A DNA stretch of 20,051 nt from Desulfobulbus sp. (GTDB lineage: Bacteria; Desulfobacterota; Desulfobulbia; Desulfobulbales; Desulfobulbaceae): contig DRKH01000492.1 in NCBI GenBank assembly GCA_011051825.1, forward strand, positions 1 through 20,051. The letters run 5' to 3'. This document shows, one piece after another, positions 8,601-18,079 of this stretch. Under the pieces are notes generated by a model. It was not told the origin of the DNA. It did not search any database and was given only the letters and a program-made list of their open reading frames with translations. The position numbers and the translations under genes were made by a program. Numbering within the stretch: the first letter of the stretch is position 1; the number at the start of each line of letters is the position of its first letter.

Positions 8601-11600
8601 CTCGTGACCCAATTACGCTCCAGAGGAATTTGGACCGATGTTAATGACCGGGTCGCCCGGTTCAGCAAGTATTTTCGCAGTGCCGAGCATTCCGCCCAGT
8701 TGTCCGGCTCCCAGCTCACGGATCGGGAACGGGATTTCAAGAAGGGAAAAATCAATCTGCTTTCCTGCTCCACCACCATGGAAATGGGGGTGGATATCGG
8801 TGGCCTGTCTGGTGTGGCCATGCATAATGCTCCGCCCAACCCGGCCAATTACCTGCAAAGGGCCGGACGGGCCGGCAGGCGAGGCGAGGCCGGATCCTTG
8901 GCCTTTACCCTGTGTAAGAGTACGCCGCACGGCGAGGCTGTTTTTGCAAATCCACTCTGGCCTTTTACAACCCGTCTGGCAGTGCCAGCGGTTTCACTGC
9001 ATAGTCCCGCTATTGTACAGCGCCATATCAATGCCATGCTTCTTGCCGTTTTTTTGAACGAAAAGGCCCCCGGAGAGCTACACCGTTTGAACACCGGTTG
9101 GTTTTTCGAGGAACCTGAAACAGGAGACAGTGCCCCCTGGCACCATTTTATTGCTTGGTGCGGCCAGGATGCCCTTTCTGTGCTGACGCTTGTGGAGGGT
9201 GTCGCCATGCTGTTGCGCCGTTCCTGTCTCGAGGGCCGCAGTGCCCATGACATCCTTGGCCGGAGCAAAGAGATGCTCGGCAGGTGCGCCACTGTTTGGC
9301 TGAATGAAGTAGAGGCCCTGAAAAAAAACCTGGATGATGTGCGAACTCCCGCAGGAGACAGTGTGGCGGAAAAAGCCCTTGAATTTCAACTGCAGCGGTT
9401 GCGCCGGGAATATCTGCTCTCGGAACTGACCACCAGGGGTTTTTTACCGGGGTACGGTTTTCCCGGAGAGGTCGTTTCCCTGATCACAACGACTGCCGAG
9501 GAGCTGTCTTTCAAAAAGAAGCACCTGGAAAATGAGGCCAGGGAAGATAACCGGATGGTTCGGGCAGGGTATCCGGCCAGGGACCTGACCATCGCCATCC
9601 GCGATTATGCTCCCGGAACAGACACCGTGTTGAATGGTCGGGTCTACAGGAGTGAAGGGGTCACGCTTAACTGGCATATCCCTGCAGATCAGGAGGGGCC
9701 GCCTGAATTGCAATCGTTTCGCTGGTTCTGGCGCTGTGAAAGCTGTGGAGCTATCGGTGATTCCCCTGTCAAGCCGGAAATCTGTACAACCTGCGGCCAG
9801 GATGACAGTCATGCACTCAAGGCCTACGAGTACCTCAAACCCTCCGGTTTCGCAGTCGATATTCGCTGGAGACCTCATAACCGCATTGATACTCCTCAAT
9901 ATATACCGGTTCGTGACCCGCTGATCGCCATGCAGGAGGCTGAATGGGTATACCTGCCAACGGTAAAGCTGGGACGGTGCCGGGTCAGTCGTCAGGCCAT
10001 GATCATTCATCGTTCCGATGGATTGCATGACAGCGGCTATGCCCTGTGTCTGCGTTGCGGGCGGGCCGATTCCATGCGTTCTAAGGATGAGCTGCCGTTT
10101 ATTTTTGTCGATGAAAAAGGTGAACCTCGGCCACACCGGCGGCTTCGGGGAGGAAGAACCGGGGAGTACGGTGAAACGGAGTGTCCCGGCAGCCATGAAC
10201 CATGGGCAATAAAAAGAAACATCCGACTGGGGGTGACCCGTCGTACGGAGGTCTTGGAGCTGCAGCTGTACAGCGTGCAGGGAGTCCCGGCAGACCGGGA
10301 GACCGCGTATACGGTGGGAGTAGCGCTGCGTCGGGCATTAGCTGAAAAGATCGGCATCGAGGAACTGGAAATAGGGGTAACTGTCAGCCCGGTACGGGAT
10401 GCCCATGACAATCCGATCTTTTCCGTTTATCTCTTTGATACGGCTCAGGGAGGAGCCGGATATGTATCGCAGTCTGTGGAGTTTCTGCCGGAACTGTTTG
10501 CAAAAACGCGGGAAATACTTACCTGTCCCCGCGACTGTGACAGTGCCTGCCAGGCATGTTTGCTCTCTTTTGATACGCAGTATCATATTGATCAGCTTGA
10601 TCGTCACCTAGCGCTGGCATTGATTGATGAACAATTCCTCGCGCTGCTCAGTTTGCCTGAATCACTTCAGGCGTTCGGGCGGGAGACCCGACTAGAAATG
10701 GATCCCCTTGCCATGGCCGTACGTCGGGAATACCAGAGAATTGCTGCGCGTGAAGTACGAGTTTTTCTGGGCGGATCACCGGAGAACTGGGAGCCCATTG
10801 ACTGGCGGCTGCGCGATGAACTGTTTTTCCTCAAACAGGAGAGGGTGAAGATCCACCTGGTGGTGCCTGAAGCAGTTCTGGATGCGCTTGAATCCTCTCA
10901 GTTTGATGAGTTGATTGCTCTGACCACCATGCTTGGCATGCACACAATCTCCTGTCCGCCCAGTCTCCCGGTACTTATGCAGGGTTCGGCGAAAATGTAT
11001 CGGGCTGTTGAAATGGGCAGTGAAAAGAAATCCGTATGCTGGGCAGCAAGTGATGACTTTCTACTGGTTCCAGAGCGGAATTGGGGAGCAGGAAGCGCCG
11101 AGGGACAGTTTGTTCGCTGGCGGAAGAATATACCCCTGGAGTCTGTACCTTCGTCCTGGCCCCTTCGTAAGATTGCCGAGCTCAGAAAGGTGGACCAGGA
11201 TACCAGGACCATTGAAATAGGTCAGGAACTGGATGGGCAGCTTGCTGATTTTGGCACAAAGGCATGGAACCTGCTCATTGCAAAAGAAGAAGGTTTGCAA
11301 AAGAAGCTGGCAGGCAGGGAGCCTGTAAGCCTTCTTGAATATACTGACCGTTATCTCTGCTCTCCGCTGATGCTGCTGTTACTACACAATCTGCTGAAAG
11401 GGTTGCAGGGCTTTCCAGGAGGAATTGGCACGACAACCCAAGTCAGCATTTCAACAACCGCTTTGCAGCCGGATGGTACGAAAACCCCATTTTTACTTTT
11501 TCACGACTGGCAAAGTAATCCTATGCGTCGGCAGGTTTACGGGCAGCTATTTTCCTGGTGTCCAGATTTTTCGCTCAATGATCACTATACGAGGCGAGAC

Positions 11601-11828
11601 CTGTTGCATACGCGCATGTTGACCCTAAGATGGCCGAATGGCACGGGCTATGAGATCCGGCTGGATCAGGGTATAGGCTATTGGCAAACAGAAAGACGTG
11701 TGCCCTTTCCTTTTGATCAACTGGCCGAACATCAGGCCGCGTTTTTGAACAGGAAGCGTGTTGCAGTCAAGGCGATGAGCCGAGATCATCATACCTCTTG
11801 GTATGTTCGGCAAACAGGAATGAACTAG
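5622..11828 (+). CDS. druE: DruE-like giant DEAH helicase with DUF1998 (2068 aa)
   Basis: The hallmark protein of Druantia systems: a very large superfamily 2 helicase with a DUF1998 domain. Visible in order: a Q-motif-like segment YPYRHQMECWQAL (~105-117), Walker A GTGSGKT (128-134), DEAH (258-261), SAT (295-297), and the C-terminal RecA lobe with TTMEMGVDIGG (~1050) and QRAGRAGRRG (1079-1088). The two lobes are separated by ~700 residues holding zinc-ribbon-like Cys groups (C436, C441, then CDGC and CRQC, then CPFC at ~581). Further pairs, CESC and CTTC, lie near 1372-1395 and CLRC near 1475. DUF1998 is recognised by DTAQGGAGY (~1606-1614) and cysteines 1635, 1639, 1643 and 1646. About 400 C-terminal residues have no recognisable motif. 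All helicase motifs are intact and the frame is unbroken. DISARM DrmA shares the helicase/DUF1998 layout but is much shorter and accompanied by other genes. Confidence 0.88.
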   Translation: MTNSFFSSLSEQLNLGASRASLGMFSFRNHSLREHLRTLFQQSPGIDHSFLADPVFEATFGWKTAEKTFGELSGNILHSSLVEALSKGGKDIPDDYIFPTSLYPYRHQMECWQALAVKPPRSVIVSSGTGSGKTECFLIPILNDLASECDTVDGPLVGVRALFLYPLNALIKSQKDRLTAWSEPFGGKIRYCLYNGDTQYEAKASKWKSEVADRRRLRNEPPPILVTNATMLEYMLVRSDDRPILEQSQGKLRWIVIDEAHTYIGSQAAELTLLLRRVLHGFGCRPEDVHFVATSATIAAGADGSEQLREFLADIAGVSVDQVSVVQGERAVPALPDVAPEELQRVGADTLRPLTVQDRFDRLSKDPVMRKLRLRLAVQPQTLSAISAMIFGKSSNNALARTLELLDLASKAQQGESFLPLRGHFFQRTIAGLWACANPNCSGRTDTELETGEWPFGKVFIERRKNCDGCGFPVYELMQCRQCGSEHLAVLESSLKGAVRLRQDIVEVDEDEFQQELDPVDLEEHEESDTIAAGSGLRRILVAPPDGNRVGLLPDGRLDWDCDQDERVDVHLLGPGEGNVLACPFCGKTDRRLRMSVPIRLGAPFFLQTAIPMLLRHLPPKQVKAPLPFDGRRILSFTDSRQGTARIAAKLQMAAERDYVRSLLYHAVAEKVPVADQKAIEDKRTQIAALEPLATTNSDLQSVLQGLKQELQKLEKPPAGRLTWNDARDMLLTKDDFKRWLLPALREQSLGMGDRELAELCLWREFFRRPYRQWSLESYGMLAIDYQGISTGTGLPDVAKRLRIQDDEWRDLVRLFLDFAVRYRTAVLITEDILRWIGYPGRPSILLQPGRDKLSFIQQHWPSTASPGRRRSRLVRLLAHAFTVDLDDPEQRDLVEELLVALWQSVRPVLQGTEGGFQLNMREQAVITQVRQGWFCPVTRRVLPVTFRKITPYLPEESAQELAECAPITMPTLPDPFWNTSPEQAEDWLEKDALVTQLRSRGIWTDVNDRVARFSKYFRSAEHSAQLSGSQLTDRERDFKKGKINLLSCSTTMEMGVDIGGLSGVAMHNAPPNPANYLQRAGRAGRRGEAGSLAFTLCKSTPHGEAVFANPLWPFTTRLAVPAVSLHSPAIVQRHINAMLLAVFLNEKAPGELHRLNTGWFFEEPETGDSAPWHHFIAWCGQDALSVLTLVEGVAMLLRRSCLEGRSAHDILGRSKEMLGRCATVWLNEVEALKKNLDDVRTPAGDSVAEKALEFQLQRLRREYLLSELTTRGFLPGYGFPGEVVSLITTTAEELSFKKKHLENEAREDNRMVRAGYPARDLTIAIRDYAPGTDTVLNGRVYRSEGVTLNWHIPADQEGPPELQSFRWFWRCESCGAIGDSPVKPEICTTCGQDDSHALKAYEYLKPSGFAVDIRWRPHNRIDTPQYIPVRDPLIAMQEAEWVYLPTVKLGRCRVSRQAMIIHRSDGLHDSGYALCLRCGRADSMRSKDELPFIFVDEKGEPRPHRRLRGGRTGEYGETECPGSHEPWAIKRNIRLGVTRRTEVLELQLYSVQGVPADRETAYTVGVALRRALAEKIGIEELEIGVTVSPVRDAHDNPIFSVYLFDTAQGGAGYVSQSVEFLPELFAKTREILTCPRDCDSACQACLLSFDTQYHIDQLDRHLALALIDEQFLALLSLPESLQAFGRETRLEMDPLAMAVRREYQRIAAREVRVFLGGSPENWEPIDWRLRDELFFLKQERVKIHLVVPEAVLDALESSQFDELIALTTMLGMHTISCPPSLPVLMQGSAKMYRAVEMGSEKKSVCWAASDDFLLVPERNWGAGSAEGQFVRWRKNIPLESVPSSWPLRKIAELRKVDQDTRTIEIGQELDGQLADFGTKAWNLLIAKEEGLQKKLAGREPVSLLEYTDRYLCSPLMLLLLHNLLKGLQGFPGGIGTTTQVSISTTALQPDGTKTPFLLFHDWQSNPMRRQVYGQLFSWCPDFSLNDHYTRRDLLHTRMLTLRWPNGTGYEIRLDQGIGYWQTERRVPFPFDQLAEHQAAFLNRKRVAVKAMSRDHHTSWYVRQTGMN

Positions 11829-11956
11829 TGTGGGATTCGTAAGTCTAGGTTATCCGCCCGATTCCCTAGGGAGAGGAATAGTGTTATTCAGCAAAATAGA
11901 AAGTCTTTTATTGGTCATCCATCAATGAATAAATTTGCTTATATCGGATATTGTCA

Positions 11957-11985
11957 TTGTAAGGTCACTGTTGTCCGGTTATGAA
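11957..11985 (+). promoter_or_regulatory. Candidate sigma-70 promoter for the AAA-HEPN operon
   Basis: TTGTAA (11957-11962) and TATGAA (11980-11985) are separated by 17 nt, each matching 4 of 6 consensus bases, in a locally AT-rich spacer after druE. It lies about 85 nt before the chosen start of the next gene. No terminator is visible after druE, so read-through from the Druantia operon is also possible. Confidence 0.3.
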
Positions 11986-12070
11986 AATAGAAGAGGCCTG
12001 AAGAGCTACGAGACAACGACTATTCAGGTTGTCGTCATGTTTTGGATCATTATTAGGAATGGAGAATCTG

Positions 12071-15000
12071 ATGGAAACGGACCACAGCATATCGCTAGAG
12101 ATAACTCCTGAAGATCTTCAGGAGGTCATTGCCTGGAGTCCAACACAGCGAAAAAAAATCGACCGTTTGTTAAGGCGACGTAGGATACAAGCGTGGCCAG
12201 ACAATATAAAAAAAGAAAGCGATTTTTATGCAGCCTTATTTGAGTGTCTGAACGGGCCATATGGTAGCCGCCTTATTAATCTTCTGGTGAGATTTGCAGA
12301 GAAACAGCCGAGGGTAAAAAAGGCCTCTTATTTCTTGCTCACTCGGTTACTTTTAAATGGAAAGAAAAAATTAAATAAAGTTACTTCCGAAATTTCGGAA
12401 GAAGTAAGCTATGACCCATTAAATGATGACAGAGATCATTTTTTCGAGCAGCTCGAAGAAATAGGTTGTGGTGTGTATAGGAACGTGTGGGAATGGTTGA
12501 CAAATATCATGGAGAATGAAAAAGGTACAGAGATAGAAGAAGAGGAGCAACAGAATGAAAATATCCAAGGGAATGGATATATGGAGATGTGGTGTCGGCA
12601 AAAAGATGAACTTGTTTTGCTTTCTGAAGCTGTCACAACCTCCATCACCAGGGCCTCTCTCGGATTATCTGTTGATAACCAGGAAATTGGCGAGCAGATA
12701 ACAGAGCTTATCGAAAAAGGGCAGCATCTGCGTCAAGAAATCATCGAACGTGCTCATGCACTGGAGCTGGACGATGTGTCGTGGGAAGACTGGGAACAGT
12801 TTGAGGTTGTTGTCGACATGATCCAGCAGGAAGCTAACAGACTAAGAGAGCAGGAAATTACTAGCGTTCGAGAGCTACTCTCTTCTTTGCTGGAGGTATT
12901 TGAGCATGTTCGCATTCATCATCGGTCGCCAAGGACCGTTGAGCGGCTTCAACAGGTTGTAGAGAATATAAAAAAGGAACTTCAACGACAATTACAGGCC
13001 GAGGAACTGGTACGTTCCTTGCCTGGCCCTGTTACGGCTGAGGCCTGGATCGACTGGGCATTCTCCTTGAGCGGTAATGAACTTGAGGATGTCCAGCAAT
13101 CAATAGAAACGGATTTGCCGGTGCTGGCAGATTTTATAGGAGAATGCGAGAGAGAATGGATTCAGGTCACAACCAAGCAAATTGACAACAACCAACAACC
13201 CTCCAGGCAGAAATCGGCAGCGCAGGATGAGTCCAATAAACGAAGCGCTGACAATAAACCGGTTCCGCATAAGGAAGTTATTGAAGAAAAAGAATTAGAA
13301 ACAGTTGACGGTGGCCGACGCGCGTCACCTTCCACTATTTCAGACAAACGACAGGAACTTCTGCCAGAGGAAGGTGATGATGCTGTTACTTCTGCCTCTT
13401 CCGTGTCAATCACGGAAGAGGCTCAAAAACCTTTGCCGGAAAAGCAGGATAACATAAAAGATAGTGTTTCAACACCGCAGGAAAAAGAACAAAAAAGTTC
13501 CGATATTCGTTCGACTGCCGGAGACAAGGAGGCTGATGACCTTTTTAAGACCTTTTTGAGACAGAGGGAATACAGCAAGGCGTATTGGCTCTCGATGTGT
13601 AACCCCACTGCGATACCCTCGGAACTTGTTGGCGCCTTGGCATTAGGGATACAGGTGCGGCCGGGGGCAAATATCTCCGGACAGTTACAAACCTTTTTCA
13701 GCAAGCTAGTAGAGCTTGAAGCCACGGAATTTTCCTCACGGCTCCTGATCCTGACCTCGATACTGGGAAGTGCCCTGTTTATGAAACCGATTCCCAACGA
13801 GATCTATACTCTCATCGAGATGACGTCCAGCGGCGTTCAACCCATTGATGCACTGGCACAATATGTCAAAAAAGAATTTATCTATAAAAACATTGTGCTT
13901 CATCCTGTTGATATAGATTCAGCACTTGGCGCGGAAGAGGTAGAAGCAAAACTGCAACAGCTTGAAATACGCTCGATTGAGCTCAAAGAGAGAAACAGGC
14001 AGGCAGACGCAATCAACTATGCACCTGGGCGGATATTTTTACGTCACCTGTACCGGGATGGTTCAGATCTTTCATTGCTCCATGCAATTGTTGAGAAGAA
14101 TAATACAGACCAGAAATCTGAAGTGAATGCCATCCTGCGCGACATCGTCCCTGAAGAGTTGGTGAATAACGCACACACCATGGGGATCAAAAAATGCGCC
14201 AATCCGATAACCGGAACAGCCAGGGATCAACTTGTGCGCAGGATAAACGATACACTTTCCCTGGCCAGAGAATGGTATAGCATTGCCTGCAGTCAACAGT
14301 CACAGGAGGAGAGTGAGCAGAAGAAAACATTACTGTCTCATTTGCAGCTTTTTTTGCAGAAGGCCATCGATAGTATTACCGCACTCCCTCCCCGGGATCT
14401 CCCTGAACCTATAGCCACGGCATGCCGACACGGTCTTTATGTCCTTCAGGCCACGCTGAAAGGAGACCCGCTGGAGCCAATGGAACTGCATGATGTTTTA
14501 TTGGCCTTACCTGATATTCCATTAGACGACGATTTCATTCCCACCACAGACGGTCATACCTTGGCAAAGGCTTTAAAACATATGACATCTGTCACTCCTA
14601 TCACGGAAGATGATTGCCGGCGTCTCCTGGACAGAAAAGAATTTTTACGAGTGGAGACCCTCATCGAGAAAAAAAGTCTTGATTCAAATTGCATAGACTA
14701 TCTGGAACAGGAGGTCGATAATTCACGACGGGATTTGGAGCATCGTATTGAACTGTTGTCCAATCGGGTCGAAGATGCCTATCTGCTGGGGAACCTGTCA
14801 CCTGATTTTTTTCTGGATAGCAGCAACCGAGACAACGAGGAAAAACTTTCCCAGGATGTTTTGCGTAGCAAAATGATTGGCGAGCTGGAGCAAATACAGA
14901 AACGACTCGCTTCCCGGGGTAAACCTTTTCGACGTTTCAGGGGATTAGAGAAAGCGGTCGATCAAATTGAGAGCCAATTAAATCACATGGAGCAGAAACA

Positions 15001-18000
15001 GAATCGTGAGCTCCAGGATGAATTAACACGCCTGCTTCCACGTTTTCCGGACACTGAAGATGGGAAAGAAGACCGTGCCTATCTTCGTGAAGCTTTTGAA
15101 AAGGCTATCAACAAGGATGATAATATTGCAGCTGCAGAATTGATCAACAGGGCAAAGGAGGCTATCCAGAACAATAGTCGGCTGCCTAGGACGACCTTGG
15201 GTGAGAACTGCGAGTTGTGTTTTTTTCTTGAGCAACTGGATGGATACCAGAAGCTCTTAGGGGTAAAGAGTAAACTTCCCACTTATATAAAGGGCATAGA
15301 AAGCAGAAAGACCATTGGTGGTATCAGGTTCAGCCGACACGATAAAGCCCATCGTGCTGCCGTAGTGGAAGGATTGACCGCATGGAACAGATTACTAACA
15401 TTGAATTTTTCTGCCAATCAGGCAAAAAATGTCCTCATCCAAGAGGCCAGAAAAGTCCTTGAGTTCTTTGATATAAAGACTAAATCGTTATTGATGCCAC
15501 CTAAAGCGACGATAGATGGTGACTTTATTTATCTGCAGGCAGAGCTACAACACCCGCTCACCTGCTGCCCCATTCCAACTTTCGGTTCTGCCATGGGCGA
15601 GACGATGCATGTCATTCTTGCTCCGACCAAAAAGGAGCCGCAACAGCTTGAGAATTTTCTCAACCAAAATAATCTGAATCACCAGCCGATACTGCTTATC
15701 TATCTTCAGGAGATGGGCATTGCCTTACGGCGCAAGTTCCAGCAATACTGTGCTGGAAAAAAACGTTCTGTGCTGCTGGTCGACCTCTGTCTGGCCTTTT
15801 ATCTCACCAAGGCCAGGAATCGTCTGCCCGTTCTTTTTAATGTCGCGTTGCCGTTTTCCTGGGCCCAGCCATATCTGATGAAAGGCGAAAACGTACCCCT
15901 GGAAACCTTTGTCGGTCGAGACAGTGAAGTGCAATCTATTGTTGACCCACAGGGAGCATGCATTGTTTTTGGCGGACGTCAACTCGGCAAATCTGCACTG
16001 TTGCGCCATGTTTATAAAAACTTTAATGCACCTGCAGAGGGTAGGTTCGTCCTGTATATGGATATAGACGTCCTGGGAATGGCTCCGCAAACCCATGAAC
16101 AGATGCGGCAGGATTTCTGGCGAAAACTTCATACTCAGTTGATTCGGGAGAATTTTTTGCCCAATAAACCCATCGCCGCAAGAAAGGCTGAAAAGGTTGA
16201 AGATGAGGTCATCGATAAGATTCAGCGCGTCTTGGATGAAACACATTCTGGTCACCTGTACATTTTATTGGATGAAGCAGACTCCTTTCTCGATAAAGAC
16301 TCTTCCTTTAACTTTCCGATAGTGAGACGTTTGCGAGCCATAATGGCTGAGACCGAACGGCGTTTTAAGGTCGTTCTTGCCGGGCTGCAAAGCGTTCAGC
16401 GGTATAAGAATTGGAAAAATCACCCGTTTGCCCAACTGGGGAGCGATATCGCCGTCCGGCCATTGACCCCGGCCGCAGCCCAAAATTTGATCCTTGCCCC
16501 CCTTCAGGCCTTGGGCTTTAAATTTCAGGAGAGACGGCTGATCCTGAGAATCCTGTCACAGGCTAACTATCATCCGGGGCTTATTCAGATTTTCTGTTAT
16601 CGCCTCCTGGAGAATCTTTATAAACGTTGGAGCCAGAGGAGCGCGGAAGATCCACTGAAAGTCATACTGCTGGAAGATTTGCAAGGTGTTGAGCGTAACG
16701 CAGAATTCATAGAGGACATCCGTAACCGTTTTGACTGGACTCTTGACCTGGATGATCGTTACAAGGTTCTGGTCTATTCTCTAGTGTTGACCTCCGATCC
16801 GGCCTCATCCCGAGATGAAAGAGAGTTTATGACCCTTGCCCGTGAGTGGTGGCCTCAAGTGTTTGAAAAGATGGATCAGCAGGCCTTGAGGGCAGTTCTG
16901 GACGAACTTGAAGGATTAGGCGTTCTCGTAAGAGAAGATACCGATCATACTAGGAGATACCGTCTGAGGAGTCCCAACTTGCTCCGTTTACTTGGAACAG
17001 CCACGCAGATTGAAGATGAGTTGGAACGTATTATCTCCCGGCAAGCACCGACGATTCTTAATCCTAGAAATTTCCATCCCAAAATGAATATGGACAAATT
17101 GGTTCAGTTTGGTCCGTTGACTAAGGAACAGGAAGGCCAGCTAGCACTCGCGGCTGAAGGCCATTTCGGTATCACTTTGCTGATGGGTAGCCAGGCACTT
17201 GGTCTTGATCAAACCAGTCCGCAGTTAGAAAATATTTTTAAGGGGCTGACTGACTGGCAGAAGCTAACCCTTCCGCCCCAACAGATAACCGCTGCCAGAA
17301 AGACGGTGGAATATCTGAAAGAACTCTTCAAACCACGCCGTCGCCATCACCTTTTCTGCCTGTTCGATACATCATTGTTGCCTAGAGAATTTGATTTGAC
17401 GGCGTTCTGTGTCAATCTGCTTGATCATGTGGCCAGGGTATGTACAAAACGAAGCCGCGGCCATGTCGTCCTGCTGACCACTCCGGAACTTGCCTGGCGG
17501 TGGTTGGATGAGACGAAGGAAACTGTTGTTAACGACCAACGCATCCAAATCATAGAATTAAGACGATGGAGCGACGGCGCCATAAGTAATGCGCTTGAAA
17601 ATATAGGTATTCTCACCGGAGCCAAACGGTTGGGGGAAGACCTTTTCAATATAACCCTTGGCTGGCCGGTACTGGTTCAGAAAGGGTTGGAAAAAAGTAG
17701 TAACGCAAGTCCGGATAAGCTTATTGACATCTGGAACAGCGAGCGCAAACAACTTACGGCAGATTTTCTTAGGGAACCTGAGATGTTCCTGAAATGCTTC
17801 GGCCTGCATACAGACATCGATCCCTTGAACCAAGTAGTAAAGCACATTTTGACTTGGTCCCTTACCGACGACACCATGTGTATCGGCTCTGATACCCTCG
17901 AGTGCGTCTCAGAAGATTTGAATCACGAAGGTTTAAAATTTCTAACCAGAAAGAGGTGGGGGGACATACTCAATTGGCTGCGAATGATGGATCTTGTGCA

Positions 18001-18079
18001 GCCTTTTCCTGCTGAAAAAAACGTCTGGCAGCTCAATGAATTGGTCGGTTCTATAGTTGCCGGACAACAAGCTGAATGA
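12071..18079 (+). CDS. Giant STAND/AAA-type ATPase with long helical N-terminus (2002 aa), candidate defence protein
   Basis: Not a family I can name. The start at 12071 is chosen because GGAG lies 6-7 nt upstream; 12059 (ATG) or 12029 (TTG) would add 4 or 14 residues. Residues ~1-360 are helical and charged, with coiled-coil tendency. About 365-485 is a low-complexity polar linker rich in Lys, Glu, Gln and Ser. About 490-1270 is mostly helical. An ATPase module follows: FVGRD (1280-1284), Walker A GGRQLGKS (1301-1308) and Walker B ILLDEAD (D1401). Next come a sensor-like strand KVVLAGLQS (~1433) and a winged-helix-like region (~1570-1660, RAVLDELEGLGVLVRED). This order is typical of archaeal-ATPase/STAND or ORC-like modules. 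Residues ~1697-1870 look like a second, P-loop-less ATPase fold (LFCLFDTS, HVVLLTTPEL, ELRRWSD). No nuclease, protease or membrane motif is seen. Its stop overlaps the HEPN-containing partner gene, suggesting an ATPase that senses or controls that effector. Base composition is visibly more AT-rich than druHE. Confidence 0.85.
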   Translation: METDHSISLEITPEDLQEVIAWSPTQRKKIDRLLRRRRIQAWPDNIKKESDFYAALFECLNGPYGSRLINLLVRFAEKQPRVKKASYFLLTRLLLNGKKKLNKVTSEISEEVSYDPLNDDRDHFFEQLEEIGCGVYRNVWEWLTNIMENEKGTEIEEEEQQNENIQGNGYMEMWCRQKDELVLLSEAVTTSITRASLGLSVDNQEIGEQITELIEKGQHLRQEIIERAHALELDDVSWEDWEQFEVVVDMIQQEANRLREQEITSVRELLSSLLEVFEHVRIHHRSPRTVERLQQVVENIKKELQRQLQAEELVRSLPGPVTAEAWIDWAFSLSGNELEDVQQSIETDLPVLADFIGECEREWIQVTTKQIDNNQQPSRQKSAAQDESNKRSADNKPVPHKEVIEEKELETVDGGRRASPSTISDKRQELLPEEGDDAVTSASSVSITEEAQKPLPEKQDNIKDSVSTPQEKEQKSSDIRSTAGDKEADDLFKTFLRQREYSKAYWLSMCNPTAIPSELVGALALGIQVRPGANISGQLQTFFSKLVELEATEFSSRLLILTSILGSALFMKPIPNEIYTLIEMTSSGVQPIDALAQYVKKEFIYKNIVLHPVDIDSALGAEEVEAKLQQLEIRSIELKERNRQADAINYAPGRIFLRHLYRDGSDLSLLHAIVEKNNTDQKSEVNAILRDIVPEELVNNAHTMGIKKCANPITGTARDQLVRRINDTLSLAREWYSIACSQQSQEESEQKKTLLSHLQLFLQKAIDSITALPPRDLPEPIATACRHGLYVLQATLKGDPLEPMELHDVLLALPDIPLDDDFIPTTDGHTLAKALKHMTSVTPITEDDCRRLLDRKEFLRVETLIEKKSLDSNCIDYLEQEVDNSRRDLEHRIELLSNRVEDAYLLGNLSPDFFLDSSNRDNEEKLSQDVLRSKMIGELEQIQKRLASRGKPFRRFRGLEKAVDQIESQLNHMEQKQNRELQDELTRLLPRFPDTEDGKEDRAYLREAFEKAINKDDNIAAAELINRAKEAIQNNSRLPRTTLGENCELCFFLEQLDGYQKLLGVKSKLPTYIKGIESRKTIGGIRFSRHDKAHRAAVVEGLTAWNRLLTLNFSANQAKNVLIQEARKVLEFFDIKTKSLLMPPKATIDGDFIYLQAELQHPLTCCPIPTFGSAMGETMHVILAPTKKEPQQLENFLNQNNLNHQPILLIYLQEMGIALRRKFQQYCAGKKRSVLLVDLCLAFYLTKARNRLPVLFNVALPFSWAQPYLMKGENVPLETFVGRDSEVQSIVDPQGACIVFGGRQLGKSALLRHVYKNFNAPAEGRFVLYMDIDVLGMAPQTHEQMRQDFWRKLHTQLIRENFLPNKPIAARKAEKVEDEVIDKIQRVLDETHSGHLYILLDEADSFLDKDSSFNFPIVRRLRAIMAETERRFKVVLAGLQSVQRYKNWKNHPFAQLGSDIAVRPLTPAAAQNLILAPLQALGFKFQERRLILRILSQANYHPGLIQIFCYRLLENLYKRWSQRSAEDPLKVILLEDLQGVERNAEFIEDIRNRFDWTLDLDDRYKVLVYSLVLTSDPASSRDEREFMTLAREWWPQVFEKMDQQALRAVLDELEGLGVLVREDTDHTRRYRLRSPNLLRLLGTATQIEDELERIISRQAPTILNPRNFHPKMNMDKLVQFGPLTKEQEGQLALAAEGHFGITLLMGSQALGLDQTSPQLENIFKGLTDWQKLTLPPQQITAARKTVEYLKELFKPRRRHHLFCLFDTSLLPREFDLTAFCVNLLDHVARVCTKRSRGHVVLLTTPELAWRWLDETKETVVNDQRIQIIELRRWSDGAISNALENIGILTGAKRLGEDLFNITLGWPVLVQKGLEKSSNASPDKLIDIWNSERKQLTADFLREPEMFLKCFGLHTDIDPLNQVVKHILTWSLTDDTMCIGSDTLECVSEDLNHEGLKFLTRKRWGDILNWLRMMDLVQPFPAEKNVWQLNELVGSIVAGQQAE

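Noticed and set aside
5622..11828. Interpretation of the DUF1998 helicase as DISARM DrmA
   Set aside because: The protein is far longer than DrmA, and no DrmB, DrmC (PLD) or methyltransferase genes are nearby; the single large upstream partner fits Druantia type III better.
12001..12040. GACAAC...GTTGTC inverted repeat before the giant ATPase gene
   Set aside because: Only 6 bp with a 10-nt loop and no T-run; too weak to call an operator or terminator.
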